Positions 1 through 8,045 of a stretch of DNA of 64,000 nucleotides are shown here, piece after piece. Each line of letters begins with the position of its first letter. Position 1 is the first letter of the stretch. Source of the stretch: Methylotenera sp. (lineage in GTDB: Bacteria > Pseudomonadota > Gammaproteobacteria > Burkholderiales > Methylophilaceae); the NCBI GenBank assembly GCA_030652995.1, contig JAUSAG010000015.1:55111-119110 (forward strand). Direction: 5' to 3'. A model generated the notes under the pieces. The model ran no database searches, was not told the origin of the DNA, and saw only the letters and a program-made list of their open reading frames with translations. Made by a program: the position numbers and the translations under genes.

Positions 1-1163
1 TTGTGAATCACTTGTGTTGCTTTGATAGCTTCTGCAAAAGCCTCGCGTGAGTCAATGGTATGCACAATAAGGCCACGCCCGGAAAATTCACGTTGAGCTT
101 GAATCAACAGGTCTATTCGATCAACGATGAAATAGAACTTTGGTATTACGTTTTGACGCTGAAAGTAATCAGTTAAAAATCTTACGTTGTAATAGGCAAG
201 CGCTGTTTTTCCACTGCCTTGTGTATGCCAGATAATACCTTTTCTAATGCCTTCATCTAATTTCTTTTCTATGGCCATGGTGGCGAATAGCTGTGGGTAG
301 CGCATTACATGTTTTTCTAACCCATTAACTTCATTTACATAAGCTAAAGCATACTGTAATACAAATGAAAGGCGATCTTTGTTGAATAGTGATGTGCAGA
401 TGCGATTGGTTGGTGTATCAGGTGATTTATTGCTAATAAATTCCGGACTGTGCTTGATGACATTCAGGTTGTTATCTTTTAATACGGCATTTTCAATTTC
501 ATCATCTTCGGCAGACAGTAGTTCGTCCAGGTTGAGTTGTTGCTCTTCGCGGAAGTAGTTGAATACAGGTGTGTCGTATGATGGACTGGCATAAAAAGCA
601 CCCTCGATTGGTTGTGGTGAACCATCGTCATATTCCATGTTGTTTGAAAACACCATCAATTGAGTAATGTTCACAAAGCGACGGAACCTTGGATTTTGGC
701 AGCGCGTAATAATACGGTTACGCTCAGCTAGAACGCCCTCTTGATTATTTGGTTTTTTCACCTCAATAAATATCAAAGGCATACCATTAATCAGCAGAGT
801 AATGTCTGGGCGGAATTCATCATCACCATTTTTATACGTCAGCTCTGTAACAACATTAAAGGTATTGTTGCTAAAGTCAGTGAAATCGATAAGCCTTGCG
901 CCTGAACGAGCAGTGAGCTTTTCATAAAAAGCTTTACCAAGGTCTTCGTTGTCTAGTGATAGTTTGACGTCTTCAAGCAAACGTTCAATATCAGCGCTTT
1001 CAATACCAGGATTAATCTTGGCAATTGATTCTTTGAAAGTGTCTGGAAAGATATTTGTGTCTAGATCCCATGTCGCGTTTTTTAGCGACAGGTACTCATA
1101 ACCTAATCTGACCAAATGAAGGATGCAAGGTATTTTTACTCTCGAGTCTTCTGTAAATTTCAT
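1..1163 (-). CDS. hsdR: Type I restriction enzyme subunit R (HsdR), partial, cut by window edge
   Basis: This open frame is missing from the ORF track because it runs off the left edge; about 387 N-terminal residues are visible. The start ATG at 1163 follows a good ribosome site (AAGAGGTGAT). Residues about 119-137 hold a PD-(D/E)xK nuclease core (FRPDITLL then FIEVKKPN), and residues about 313-320 hold a Walker A motif (TQGSGKTAL) opening the SF2 translocase domain. This is the HsdR layout: an N-terminal nuclease followed by an ATP-driven DNA translocase that cuts DNA away from the recognition site. It lies downstream of the methylase/specificity fusion with a 53-nt gap, so the two probably share a transcript. 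The rest of the motor and C-terminal domains is outside the window. Confidence 0.9.
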   Translation of the reverse strand, partial: MKFTEDSRVKIPCILHLVRLGYEYLSLKNATWDLDTNIFPDTFKESIAKINPGIESADIERLLEDVKLSLDNEDLGKAFYEKLTARSGARLIDFTDFSNNTFNVVTELTYKNGDDEFRPDITLLINGMPLIFIEVKKPNNQEGVLAERNRIITRCQNPRFRRFVNITQLMVFSNNMEYDDGSPQPIEGAFYASPSYDTPVFNYFREEQQLNLDELLSAEDDEIENAVLKDNNLNVIKHSPEFISNKSPDTPTNRICTSLFNKDRLSFVLQYALAYVNEVNGLEKHVMRYPQLFATMAIEKKLDEGIRKGIIWHTQGSGKTALAYYNVRFLTDYFQRQNVIPKFYFIVDRIDLLIQAQREFSGRGLIVHTIDSREAFAEAIKATQVIH

Positions 1164-1216
1164 TATCACCTCTTAAATTGTGCGTTATAGCGTAATGCTG
1201 CGCTGCAAATTATTAA

Positions 1217-3076
1217 TTATTCCCAGTCGCCAAAATCAACCTGAAATATAGATTTTTTTGTTTCTTCATTATTTTTAAGTGGATATTCTTCTTCACCTAG
1301 ATTCCAAAAATTAGCGGCTACTTTTGTTTGTTTATTGATTAGAAGGTCAATTTCAACTTGTATTGCAGCTTCTTCATCAAGAGCATTTGCTATGGCAGAT
1401 TGTTCTTCTGGCGAGGGTATAGCAATTGGTAGTCGTAGTAGCTCTCTCAGTTGAATCAGCTGGATTGTTGCGCCTGTAACCATGGTCTTAAGTAGTTCTT
1501 GACCTAGGTCCGATCTTAGATATATCAACAGAGAACGAGGGTCAATTTTTGATTGAGCATCGACACGCAAAATTGTTGCTGATTGACCTGCCACCCATCC
1601 GCCACTGCCTTGTTCTGGCACATTCTTAGGTACTATACCTACTTTGCCCACACTACCTTTAACTATGAGAACAATATCAAGTGGTTTTAGAAATTGATGT
1701 TTATTTTTTTGTGCAATTTCAGAGTCAATTTTTACAGTGCGTCCAGTTGTTTTGATATAACCAAATTTAGGCAAGTCCGCTGCACCAACTTCAAGCGCCT
1801 CAATATATTGTTGAGACTCCTGTATTGTCGGCATTGGACGCACAGTGCTGGCTAAATCACCTAATGATTTAGTTTGTTGAGAGGATAGAATTATCTGGAT
1901 TCTCTTTGAAGAGTCAGCTAGTAAATATCTGCCAACTAGTAGTTGAGCATCATTCTCAATGACAGAGCTCGTTGGAACCATTGCAGCATCACTATCACGT
2001 GATCGACCTTGAGCTATGTTTAGCAGGTTGTCTACGTTGGTTAATCGTGCTCTTGCTTTTGAAATGTGCTCTTTAAATTTCTCATTGTCAGCATTCACGA
2101 ATCTTATTTCTTGATGACCACCGCGCGGATCTAATACTAAAATTGACATCGCAATATTAGAAAAAGAAAATAGGCCAGAAGGTAATGAAATGACTGCTTC
2201 AACAATACCTTTCTGAATTAAGTCTTCTCTCAATGCTTTTTCATATCCAGGGCTTGAGAGTAAGGTATTGGGTGCTGCAATAACAACTCTTGTTTTTGTT
2301 TGTGCAAGTAAGTGGCGAATTGTAAGTACAATTCCAGAGTTAGTACGTTCAATAAAGCGACCAAACCAATCACGATCATATGTTTCAAGATCGTAGCGCA
2401 AACCAAAAGGCGGTAAGGCAACAGAGGTGTCAAATTTACGCAATTTACCGTTATCAATTGCTAGGGGTGCCGTAATTGGATCTGTATAAACTACAGTAAG
2501 GTTTCCACCTAACAATACACCTACCAAGGCAGGTAGCGCGGAATGTATTTGAGTCTCAAGATATACATTAGCTTCTGTTTTTAAAGCGCGGCCTGCTAAC
2601 TGAGCACCAAAATCCCACGGAGTATATACCGTCATATTGGAGTGGCTTGATATTAGGCCCATCATTAAATCAGCAATTTCTTTCGGAATTGATGGGTCGC
2701 CTGAGTGGCGAGATGTTGTTAGACTAACTGCGTCTGTAGGATCCAGCTTTTCTAGCATGCCTGTTTCGCCTAATTTAATACACATATCAATAATCTGGCG
2801 AAGACCGATAAATTCTGAGTTCGGCGAAATTTTTAACCCTGCAAACGCTTGGCCCATAATTCCGTCATTTTTAGAGAGAGTATCAAGAGTAGATTTCAGC
2901 TCCTGAGTATCGATACCCCGCATATTTTGGATTTGAATATCTGATTCGATACTGTTACTAAAAGATAACTTAGTCCACGCTAGTAGCTGCAGTGCGAAAA
3001 CTAAAGAATCAGACTCTGAATATGGTGCGCTAGTCCGTACCGAATCGAATACTTGCCAAATTATTTTATCGTTCAT
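1217..3076 (-). CDS. N6-adenine methyltransferase-like / type I specificity domain fusion, methylase motifs degenerate
   Basis: The 619-residue protein has an HsdM-like Rossmann region (about residues 130-390) fused to one target-recognition domain of HsdS type (about 405-590), ending in a helix with the typical IPSPEEQSAIA segment. The SAM-binding motif expected as DPxCGxGG reads TPWDFGAQ (152-159), and the catalytic (N/D)PP(F/Y) reads LPPF (221-224). Both key motifs are therefore altered, so methylation activity is doubtful. The surrounding sequence still fits the family (KFDTSVALPPFGLRYD). The ribosome site AAGGATCAAT supports the start. It sits between a DUF4258 gene and hsdR. It could be a DNA-recognition subunit for HsdR, or a partner of a true HsdM encoded left of the window. 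Confidence 0.75.
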   Translation of the reverse strand: MNDKIIWQVFDSVRTSAPYSESDSLVFALQLLAWTKLSFSNSIESDIQIQNMRGIDTQELKSTLDTLSKNDGIMGQAFAGLKISPNSEFIGLRQIIDMCIKLGETGMLEKLDPTDAVSLTTSRHSGDPSIPKEIADLMMGLISSHSNMTVYTPWDFGAQLAGRALKTEANVYLETQIHSALPALVGVLLGGNLTVVYTDPITAPLAIDNGKLRKFDTSVALPPFGLRYDLETYDRDWFGRFIERTNSGIVLTIRHLLAQTKTRVVIAAPNTLLSSPGYEKALREDLIQKGIVEAVISLPSGLFSFSNIAMSILVLDPRGGHQEIRFVNADNEKFKEHISKARARLTNVDNLLNIAQGRSRDSDAAMVPTSSVIENDAQLLVGRYLLADSSKRIQIILSSQQTKSLGDLASTVRPMPTIQESQQYIEALEVGAADLPKFGYIKTTGRTVKIDSEIAQKNKHQFLKPLDIVLIVKGSVGKVGIVPKNVPEQGSGGWVAGQSATILRVDAQSKIDPRSLLIYLRSDLGQELLKTMVTGATIQLIQLRELLRLPIAIPSPEEQSAIANALDEEAAIQVEIDLLINKQTKVAANFWNLGEEEYPLKNNEETKKSIFQVDFGDWE

Positions 3077-3093
3077 ATTGATCCTTGGTTTTC

Positions 3094-3351
3094 TTAATGG
3101 CGACGCTTGTCACAATTGTATGTCGTAATGAGTGCGTCATTGTCAGCCACAACTACTACGCCACCTTTGTCTAGTATTTTCATTAGCAAACGTTCTTCAC
3201 GATGAATGCCTTCAAGTCTGGCTAAAGCTTCTTTCCTGCCAAAAATGTATTTACTGTTTTCAGGGGTGCCGTTATCTAAAACATACTCAACCATATCGCG
3301 GCTAACACCTCGTTGAGACATACGTTGCTGAATGTGCTTTGTTTTGTGCAT
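3094..3351 (-). CDS. DUF4258 domain protein, first gene of the restriction operon
   Basis: A protein of 85 residues with the DUF4258 pattern: an N-terminal HIQQRMSQRGVS helix and a C-terminal strand segment VVVVADNDALITTY. The family resembles small RelE/ParE-like or relaxed nuclease folds, but no function is firmly known. The track start at 3366 would lie almost on the predicted transcription start. The internal ATG at 3351 has a strong ribosome site (GGAGG, 9 nt upstream) and is preferred. The gene lies 17 nt upstream of the methylase-like fusion and probably shares its promoter. It may be a regulatory or toxin-like accessory of the restriction operon, which is inference. Confidence 0.7.
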   Translation of the reverse strand: MHKTKHIQQRMSQRGVSRDMVEYVLDNGTPENSKYIFGRKEALARLEGIHREERLLMKILDKGGVVVVADNDALITTYNCDKRRH

Positions 3352-3373
3352 TGATGTATCCTCCATGAACAGA

Positions 3374-3402
3374 ACTATAATTAATTAAAAACTTACTGTC
3401 AA
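3374..3402 (-). promoter_or_regulatory. Sigma70-type promoter for the DUF4258-methylase-hsdR operon
   Basis: On the minus strand a perfect -35 TTGACA (3397-3402) is followed after 17 nt by TATAGT (3374-3379), a near-consensus -10. Transcription would begin near 3367, giving a leader of about 16 nt before the ATG at 3351 that still contains its GGAGG site. TTAATTAA sequences overlap and flank the promoter and could be binding sites for a regulator. Confidence 0.7.
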
Positions 3403-3493
3403 CGGTTAATTAAATCTTTTTTAAATATTTTTGTGTTTTTTATTAAATTCTAATAACCAAGTGACAGGTCAGTTTGTTTATAATTAGGGTTTA

Positions 3494-4129
3494 CTATTGA
3501 TTTGATTCAAAAATATTCAGTTTTAAATCAAGTTCTGAAAGCAAATCCTGATTGTCGGTTGTGCCCGGAACATTGACATCGTCTAGGTAACAACTAAAAC
3601 CTATCATGTTGCCAAGTAACGGGCGGTCGTAAAGGCCCCAACCATCTCTTTCTTCCGAGGCCACCCTTAGGTAATTTAGAGGGTCAGTCATGACCTCTTC
3701 AATAGCTCTAAGCGGGCTAGTAGGTAAATCCCACATCATGTTTTTATAGGCATTTGTATTAATTCTGGTGGGTAGTTCCATTTTTTCCAAGAATGATTCA
3801 CTGGATCTTAGTAATAGTATCAAGCGATTAATAAATGCATCTCTAACTAAGTTTGAGTCGCTAACTATTTTATTAAGGTTGTTAGCGACTTCTTTTTCTA
3901 CAACTATATTCACATTCTGAGTTCCCATTCTTTTAAGCGAGCCAGCGATATACCTTTTAGCTTTGGCTGATAGCACTTTTCCTCTCATATCTATTTCAAG
4001 ATAGGGGAGTTCAGCTTTAATCATGGCATTCAGAAAAGAATCGCGTTTGATATGTAATTTACTTATCTGGCTATTGAAATTTACAAGCATAGGTAAGTAA
4101 ATTTTTGCGGTAATTTTAGTTTCTTCCAT
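3494..4129 (-). CDS. Hypothetical protein with ribbon-helix-helix-like segments
   Basis: I do not recognise this protein. Two stretches look like short strand-helix-helix units: one near the N-terminus (KIYLPMLVNFN then a helix with FLNAMIKAELP) and one in the middle (VNIVVEKEV then AFINRLILLL), as in CopG/Arc-like DNA-binding proteins. The C-terminal 80 residues carry no clear motif. The track start at 4159 has no ribosome site. The ATG at 4129 (MEETKITAK) has a weak purine-rich site and fits better, giving 211 residues. It lies upstream of the restriction operon on the same strand but is separated by more than 100 nt and by that operon's own promoter. A role as its regulator is possible but only inferred from position. 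Confidence 0.5.
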   Translation of the reverse strand: MEETKITAKIYLPMLVNFNSQISKLHIKRDSFLNAMIKAELPYLEIDMRGKVLSAKAKRYIAGSLKRMGTQNVNIVVEKEVANNLNKIVSDSNLVRDAFINRLILLLRSSESFLEKMELPTRINTNAYKNMMWDLPTSPLRAIEEVMTDPLNYLRVASEERDGWGLYDRPLLGNMIGFSCYLDDVNVPGTTDNQDLLSELDLKLNIFESNQ

Positions 4130-4299
4130 TTTTTTCTTCAGTAATAAATGTTGATGCATGAATCATATTGCCTACTCCCTATAGAGTAAAGAAATATGAG
4201 TAAAGAATTAATGAAGAATTTTAGTTGTCATTATTTTGCAATTAGTGCGTCATTTGATTAATGTGATGATTAATTAAAATTTTAAGATGGCTAAAGATA

Positions 4300-4947
4300 A
4301 TGAAATCAGAAAAGTCTGATCTAGATACAACACTTTTGCGATGTAATGAGCTGCATTCAATAATTACCAATGAAGTCTATTTGTTAGAGCATGACCATAT
4401 TATTAGAGATTTACTTACTAAGTGTTTAGCAGGCATTTCATTTGAACATTCAAAAAGCATTATGTTGCTGATGGCCGCCCATAACTACACAACAGCTGTT
4501 TCATTGTTGAGGCTTCAATATGAAGCGGTAGCAAGAGGTATGTGGCTACACTTTTCAGCGAAAGATAATTTTTTGAATAAATACGTTGGCCCCATCGATA
4601 TCAAAAAACTTCCTCCTGACTTTCCCACTGTTACGGAAATGATTGATCAAATCACAAAAGGCCCGGTAAAGGGGCCAGGTGAAATGCTTCAACAATTTAA
4701 AGATGTGACTTGGAGTGGCATGAACAGCTATGTCCATAACGGATTTCTTCCAATTGAGCGGTTTCTGAACGGTTATCCAAATGAATTGCTTGTTCAAATT
4801 ATGCAAAGCTCGAATGCTTTGAATATCATGATCGCTATGGTCTTGGCGCGAATGAGTGGAGATATGAGCAGAATTAATTTAGTAAAGCAGCTACAAGTTG
4901 ATTTTAAGGATTGTTTACCTAAGCTTGAAGCTATACCTGCAAGCTAA
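4300..4947 (+). CDS. DUF6988-like helical protein
   Basis: A mostly helical protein of 215 residues. The segment SFEHSKSIMLLMAAHNYTTAVSL followed by LLRLQYEAVARGMWL matches what I remember of the DUF6988 family, and a later conserved-looking patch is SYVHNGF. No catalytic residues or signal peptide are evident. The family is common on genomic islands and has no established function. It is transcribed away from the restriction operon and ends two nucleotides before the convergent XRE regulator. Start codon support is weak (GATGG about 10 nt upstream). Confidence 0.6.
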   Translation: MKSEKSDLDTTLLRCNELHSIITNEVYLLEHDHIIRDLLTKCLAGISFEHSKSIMLLMAAHNYTTAVSLLRLQYEAVARGMWLHFSAKDNFLNKYVGPIDIKKLPPDFPTVTEMIDQITKGPVKGPGEMLQQFKDVTWSGMNSYVHNGFLPIERFLNGYPNELLVQIMQSSNALNIMIAMVLARMSGDMSRINLVKQLQVDFKDCLPKLEAIPAS

Positions 4948-4949
4948 AA

Positions 4950-5195
4950 CTAGATTTCAACTTTATCTATTAATGTCGACGCATTTACACCAAGAGCACT
5001 GGCAATTTTTAGCAGATTCATAATAGCTAAATTGTGCTCACCTCTTTCAATGCCACCCATGTAAGAACGATCAATCCCAGCTATCTCAGCTAGAGCTTCC
5101 TGAGATAAGCCTTGAGCCTGTCTTGCTGCACGAATAGCAACGCCCAATCCAACAAGAGCAGGGTTCCCAGAGAATGATGGTGATTTTTTAGCCAC
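4950..5195 (-). CDS. XRE-family helix-turn-helix regulator
   Basis: A protein of 81 residues consisting almost wholly of one Cro/C1-type helix-turn-helix (residues about 17-72: IRAARQAQGLSQEALAEIAG then RSYMGGIERGEHN). The pattern of LSQEALAE plus SYMGGIERG is diagnostic for the XRE fold. Such small regulators often repress nearby island genes. Here it converges with the DUF6988 gene and diverges from a small zinc-ribbon gene, so the short region around 5196-5272 is the likeliest operator. No inverted repeat there stands out. Confidence 0.85.
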   Translation of the reverse strand: MAKKSPSFSGNPALVGLGVAIRAARQAQGLSQEALAEIAGIDRSYMGGIERGEHNLAIMNLLKIASALGVNASTLIDKVEI

Positions 5196-5272
5196 GTATT
5201 CATGCTATAAGTTTGCCGTATTTAGAACCACGGGATAAGATACCCATTCAAGCTAAACAAAAGGCAATATAC

Positions 5273-5419
5273 ATGTTAATTAAATGCAGAGAATGTGGGC
5301 ACAAAGTAGCAACGTCCAGCAAAGCCTGTCCACATTGTGGATGTAGTGGTCCTGTACCATTTAAGTATCGTATGTTGGCGTTATTGTTTGTAATTCTGAC
5401 ATTTGCATGGGTGCTTTAG
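5273..5419 (+). CDS. Small zinc-ribbon membrane protein
   Basis: The product has 48 residues: a zinc-ribbon (CRECGHKV followed by CPHCGCSG, two CxxC knuckles) and a single C-terminal membrane segment (MLALLFVILTFAWVL). The track ORF starts at 5213, but the ATG at 5273 has an AAAGG site about 8 nt upstream and begins right before the first knuckle, so I chose it. Similar short zinc-ribbon/TM proteins are often annotated as hypothetical. It lies just upstream of two other small genes in the same direction. Confidence 0.6.
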   Translation: MLIKCRECGHKVATSSKACPHCGCSGPVPFKYRMLALLFVILTFAWVL

Positions 5420-5443
5420 CATTAATCCTAAGGGAATCTAAAA

Positions 5444-5878
5444 ATGAAAAATAAAATCACTGAAGTCGTTGATGCGTCATTCGAAGTCATTTCATCCAAA
5501 GCCTCTTCAATCAGCTCAGCTGCAGGTGATGCAGGACGATCAGCATATGAGGCCGGGAAAAATGCAAGTCAGTCTGTTGGCAGGGTTGCAAGTACAACTG
5601 CGTTGCTTGTTGGCGATCTAAACGGGGATGGTAAGGTTGATATTGAAGATGCAAAGATTGCACTTGCAAAAGCGAAACAAGTTGGCTCTTCAGCGGTTGA
5701 AGGAGCTACAGCTTTAGGTAAGGTTGCCATGGAATCCGAAATCACTAAAGAGGCAGTAGCAGGTGCAACTGTTGGTGCGGTTATTGGTGGACCTTTGATT
5801 GGCGGTCCTGTAACTGCAGCAGCAGGGGCTACATTGGGTGCTGTATTGGGTGCCTATAAAGGATTTACCAAAAAGTAG
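5444..5878 (+). CDS. Hypothetical protein with dockerin/EF-hand-type loop and glycine-zipper tail
   Basis: The 144-residue protein has an alanine/serine-rich amphipathic N-terminal half, a calcium-loop signature GDLNGDGKVDIEDAK around residues 57-71 (the DxNxDGxVxxxD pattern of dockerin and EF-hand loops), and a C-terminal glycine zipper (GATVGAVIGG, GATLGAVLGAY) typical of membrane-inserting or membrane-associated helices. No signal peptide is present. The ribosome site AAGGGA is well placed. It forms a likely operon with the zinc-ribbon gene before it and the lipoprotein gene after it. Its function is unknown. Confidence 0.65.
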   Translation: MKNKITEVVDASFEVISSKASSISSAAGDAGRSAYEAGKNASQSVGRVASTTALLVGDLNGDGKVDIEDAKIALAKAKQVGSSAVEGATALGKVAMESEITKEAVAGATVGAVIGGPLIGGPVTAAAGATLGAVLGAYKGFTKK

Positions 5879-5908
5879 CTCTACATAACAACAACGAAAG
5901 GAAAGTTC

Positions 5909-6238
5909 ATGAAGGTTTTAGCTTTAGCTTTAATCGCGATAGGTATGGTTGGCTGCGACAACAAACCATTTGGTGCAGGGCAACCTACTGAAGAAGAAAA
6001 ACTACAGGCTATTGTTCGTGCCAATTTGAAAGATCCAGACTCAGCCAAATTCGGCAAAATGACAAAAATTCATGAAAGGAAGGCATGTATTACTGTAAAT
6101 GCAAAAAATGCTTTGGGTGGATATACTGGTGATCAGCAGGCATATTTGATGAAATCTGACAACAAATGGGAGGTATTCCAAATTGAAGGTAACCTTGGGC
6201 ACGAGGGATGCATAGATATTATGTCCAAACTCAATTAA
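5909..6238 (+). CDS. Small predicted lipoprotein
   Basis: The protein has 109 residues, a short signal peptide and a lipobox ending in Cys16 (IGMVGC), so it should be lipidated and exported. The mature part has the patch LKDPDSAKFGKM and the segment ACITVNAKNALGGYTG, which I recall from small island- and phage-borne lipoproteins without known function. The ribosome site AAAGGAAAG lies upstream. A Rho-independent terminator 40 nt downstream closes the small operon starting at the zinc-ribbon gene. Confidence 0.65.
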   Translation: MKVLALALIAIGMVGCDNKPFGAGQPTEEEKLQAIVRANLKDPDSAKFGKMTKIHERKACITVNAKNALGGYTGDQQAYLMKSDNKWEVFQIEGNLGHEGCIDIMSKLN

Positions 6239-6278
6239 AGCTCAGTATCACCAAGCCTAAAGACAGTATTTTATATGC

Positions 6279-6314
6279 AGCCCGTTGCACCTTAATTGGT
6301 CGGCGGGCTTTTTT
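6279..6314 (+). terminator. Rho-independent terminator, copy 1 of a repeated element
   Basis: AGCCCG (6279-6284) pairs with CGGGCT (6304-6309), followed by a run of Ts and then ACGTCTAT. The same stem, T-run and ACGTCTAT tail recur at 15425-15458, in both cases before a small island gene. Confidence 0.75.
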
Positions 6315-6396
6315 ACGTCTATATATTGAGGATTTTTAGCCATCTTTTAATGAAGTACTAGTTCAATTCATTTCAACCCTAACTAAGGAGCATTTC

Positions 6397-6885
6397 ATGA
6401 AAAAAGAGATCATCAACGTAACACCACCACAAGTAACACGCATCATCAAAATTGCCACATGCACGACCTGTTCCGGCAAGGCAACGCTGACTTATCATTT
6501 TGGCTGTAATGAAGATAAGCAAGTTTACATTCGCATCGTCGCTAATTCAGGCGGAGGTTTCTTCAGTGATGAGTGGATAAAGTTAGCCGATATACAGGTC
6601 GCATTGGATAGTGCGCCATTCCCGGTTACATCGTTCCCGCTAATCAAGTTATTTATCGGTAAGTCAGTCAATACGCCTGGATTTCTATTGGCGGTACTGA
6701 AACATGAAGGCTTGGTTAAATTACTTGAAGGCAAAATACGCGGTTATGAAAAGCTAGACCCCGCGACGTTTATGCTTGAGCTGGATAAGCTGGTTTCTTC
6801 AGATGTAAACCTAAAAGCCGAGTCAGTCCCGGTCATCAAAAAAATCTCACCAACACTCCCGCCTAAAAAATCCAAACTGGCATAA
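6397..6885 (+). CDS. Hypothetical island protein
   Basis: I do not recognise this 162-residue protein. It has a CTTCSG cysteine pair near residue 22, a central mixed region with NSGGGFFSDEW, and a lysine/proline-rich tail (KKISPTLPPKKSK). No signal peptide or membrane segment is evident, so it is probably cytoplasmic. The ribosome site AAGGAG is strong. It follows the repeated terminator element and starts a new run of small same-strand genes. Confidence 0.6.
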   Translation: MKKEIINVTPPQVTRIIKIATCTTCSGKATLTYHFGCNEDKQVYIRIVANSGGGFFSDEWIKLADIQVALDSAPFPVTSFPLIKLFIGKSVNTPGFLLAVLKHEGLVKLLEGKIRGYEKLDPATFMLELDKLVSSDVNLKAESVPVIKKISPTLPPKKSKLA

Positions 6886-7085
6886 GCGCCAATCTCAAGT
6901 ATTCCATAAACTCCAAAATTCACTCCGATGTAGTAGAAGTCCGCTGTTCTCAAAAATTACCTAGCCATAGCACCAAGCCAGTCAAGGGCCTTTCAGCTTC
7001 GCAATGAAGCAAACAAGTTATACCGAGCTTATACCGACCCAAATTTCAAATTCTTACCTAATTTTTAACAAATCCGGAGTTACTT

Positions 7086-7295
7086 ATGGAATTCATCACA
7101 TTAACTGTGATTACTTTTCTGTGCCTGCTTTTCGAGACCACCCGAAAGTTTGGCATTGTTTTATTCATCCTGCTGTTTTTAGCATTTCCACTCACTGTTA
7201 TCTCACTCGCAGCAATCACGATTCATTTTATCAACCGTCACAAACATAAAAGGACAAAACATTATGTACCACCAACATTACCTAGAAGCCGTTGA
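7086..7295 (+). CDS. Small two-helix membrane protein
   Basis: A 69-residue protein with hydrophobic segments at about residues 3-17 and 22-48 and a basic tail (NRHKHKRTKH). The start has a clear GGAG site (CCGGAGTTACTT before ATG), which favours it over the overlapping 7004 frame. The gene overlaps the next small gene by 32 nt, a compact arrangement usual for phage- or ICE-type cargo. Its function is unknown. Confidence 0.55.
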   Translation: MEFITLTVITFLCLLFETTRKFGIVLFILLFLAFPLTVISLAAITIHFINRHKHKRTKHYVPPTLPRSR

Positions 7296-7413
7296 AACTG
7301 TTCTCGCCTGGGATTTGCCAGAAGAGGCGCTAGCAGATGCCATCAATCAACAACTCTCATTAATCACACACCGATCAGGAGACGTCAATGATCAAGATCC
7401 ATCAATTCAATGA
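7264..7413 (+). CDS. Small 49-residue island protein (below ORF-track length)
   Basis: This short frame starts at ATG 7264 with an AAAAGGA site about 9 nt upstream and ends with TGA at 7411-7413. It begins MYHQHYLEAVETVLAW and continues DLPEEALADAINQQ, an amphipathic helical sequence that I remember from small conserved genes next to antirestriction genes on mobile islands. It overlaps the membrane-protein gene before it and the 7388 gene after it in different frames. The ribosome site and the helical composition argue that it is translated. Its role is unknown. Confidence 0.5.
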   Translation: MYHQHYLEAVETVLAWDLPEEALADAINQQLSLITHRSGDVNDQDPSIQ

Positions 7414-7888
7414 AGCCTGTCAATATTACATACAGCATAAGATCAGTTTCAGGTTAGTACAGGATCAGGCCGCCGTGATGTTAGGTCTTTGCCAAAACCC
7501 ACATTCATCAGTCAGTAATCCATTAGAAATTACCCAAGCAGATATTGATTGGTTGATGCGGCAAGCAGAAGCCACTCAAGACTATAGTGAACTTTTGGGT
7601 GGTTACATCTATGTCTGTGAAATTGAAGAAGACCTTTTGCAAATTCTTGGATGCAACTTTGAATGGGCCGAAACACATTATGGAAGCTGGCCTAACGTCA
7701 CAGATATACCAATGTCGTGGGATGTCTGCAATTATCTGGCTGAAACTTCAGGTGATCCGCAATGGGTCATTTTTCTGTTGTGTTGGAATAATGCTGGTGG
7801 CCCTGTCTATTACGTACCCAAGGAGTTATGGGTTCAGGCAAGAGTCGCTGAGCATATCGAAGCGACAAGCCCTACCCCGAGTGACTGA
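7388..7888 (+). CDS. Hypothetical island protein
   Basis: The protein has 166 acidic residues, several tryptophans (CNFEWAETHYGSWP, MSWDVCNYL) and no signal peptide. The segment PQWVIFLLCWNNAGGPVYYVP suggests a folded globular domain and resembles hypothetical proteins that accompany KlcA-type genes. The ribosome site CAGGAG lies 6 nt before the ATG. A terminator directly overlaps the stop codon, so transcription of the preceding small genes probably ends here. Confidence 0.6.
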   Translation: MIKIHQFNEACQYYIQHKISFRLVQDQAAVMLGLCQNPHSSVSNPLEITQADIDWLMRQAEATQDYSELLGGYIYVCEIEEDLLQILGCNFEWAETHYGSWPNVTDIPMSWDVCNYLAETSGDPQWVIFLLCWNNAGGPVYYVPKELWVQARVAEHIEATSPTPSD

Positions 7889-7909
7889 GTGCAACGCTCA
7901 GCTGTTTTT
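7885..7909 (+). terminator. Rho-independent terminator at the end of the small-gene run
   Basis: CTGAGTG (7885-7891), loop CAA, CGCTCAG (7895-7901), with one G-T pair in the stem, then CTGTTTTT. It overlaps the TGA stop of the 7388 gene. Confidence 0.65.
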
Positions 7910-8045
7910 CTCTGATCCACCCACCTCCACCCACCAAAAACACAGTAGTCTAAAAAATTTATCCGGCACCATGCGGAGGGTTTTGCACGTCTGTTGCTAG
8001 TGGGGTGGCGGGGGAGCACTTAAATGAAATCTCAAGGAGTTATTC

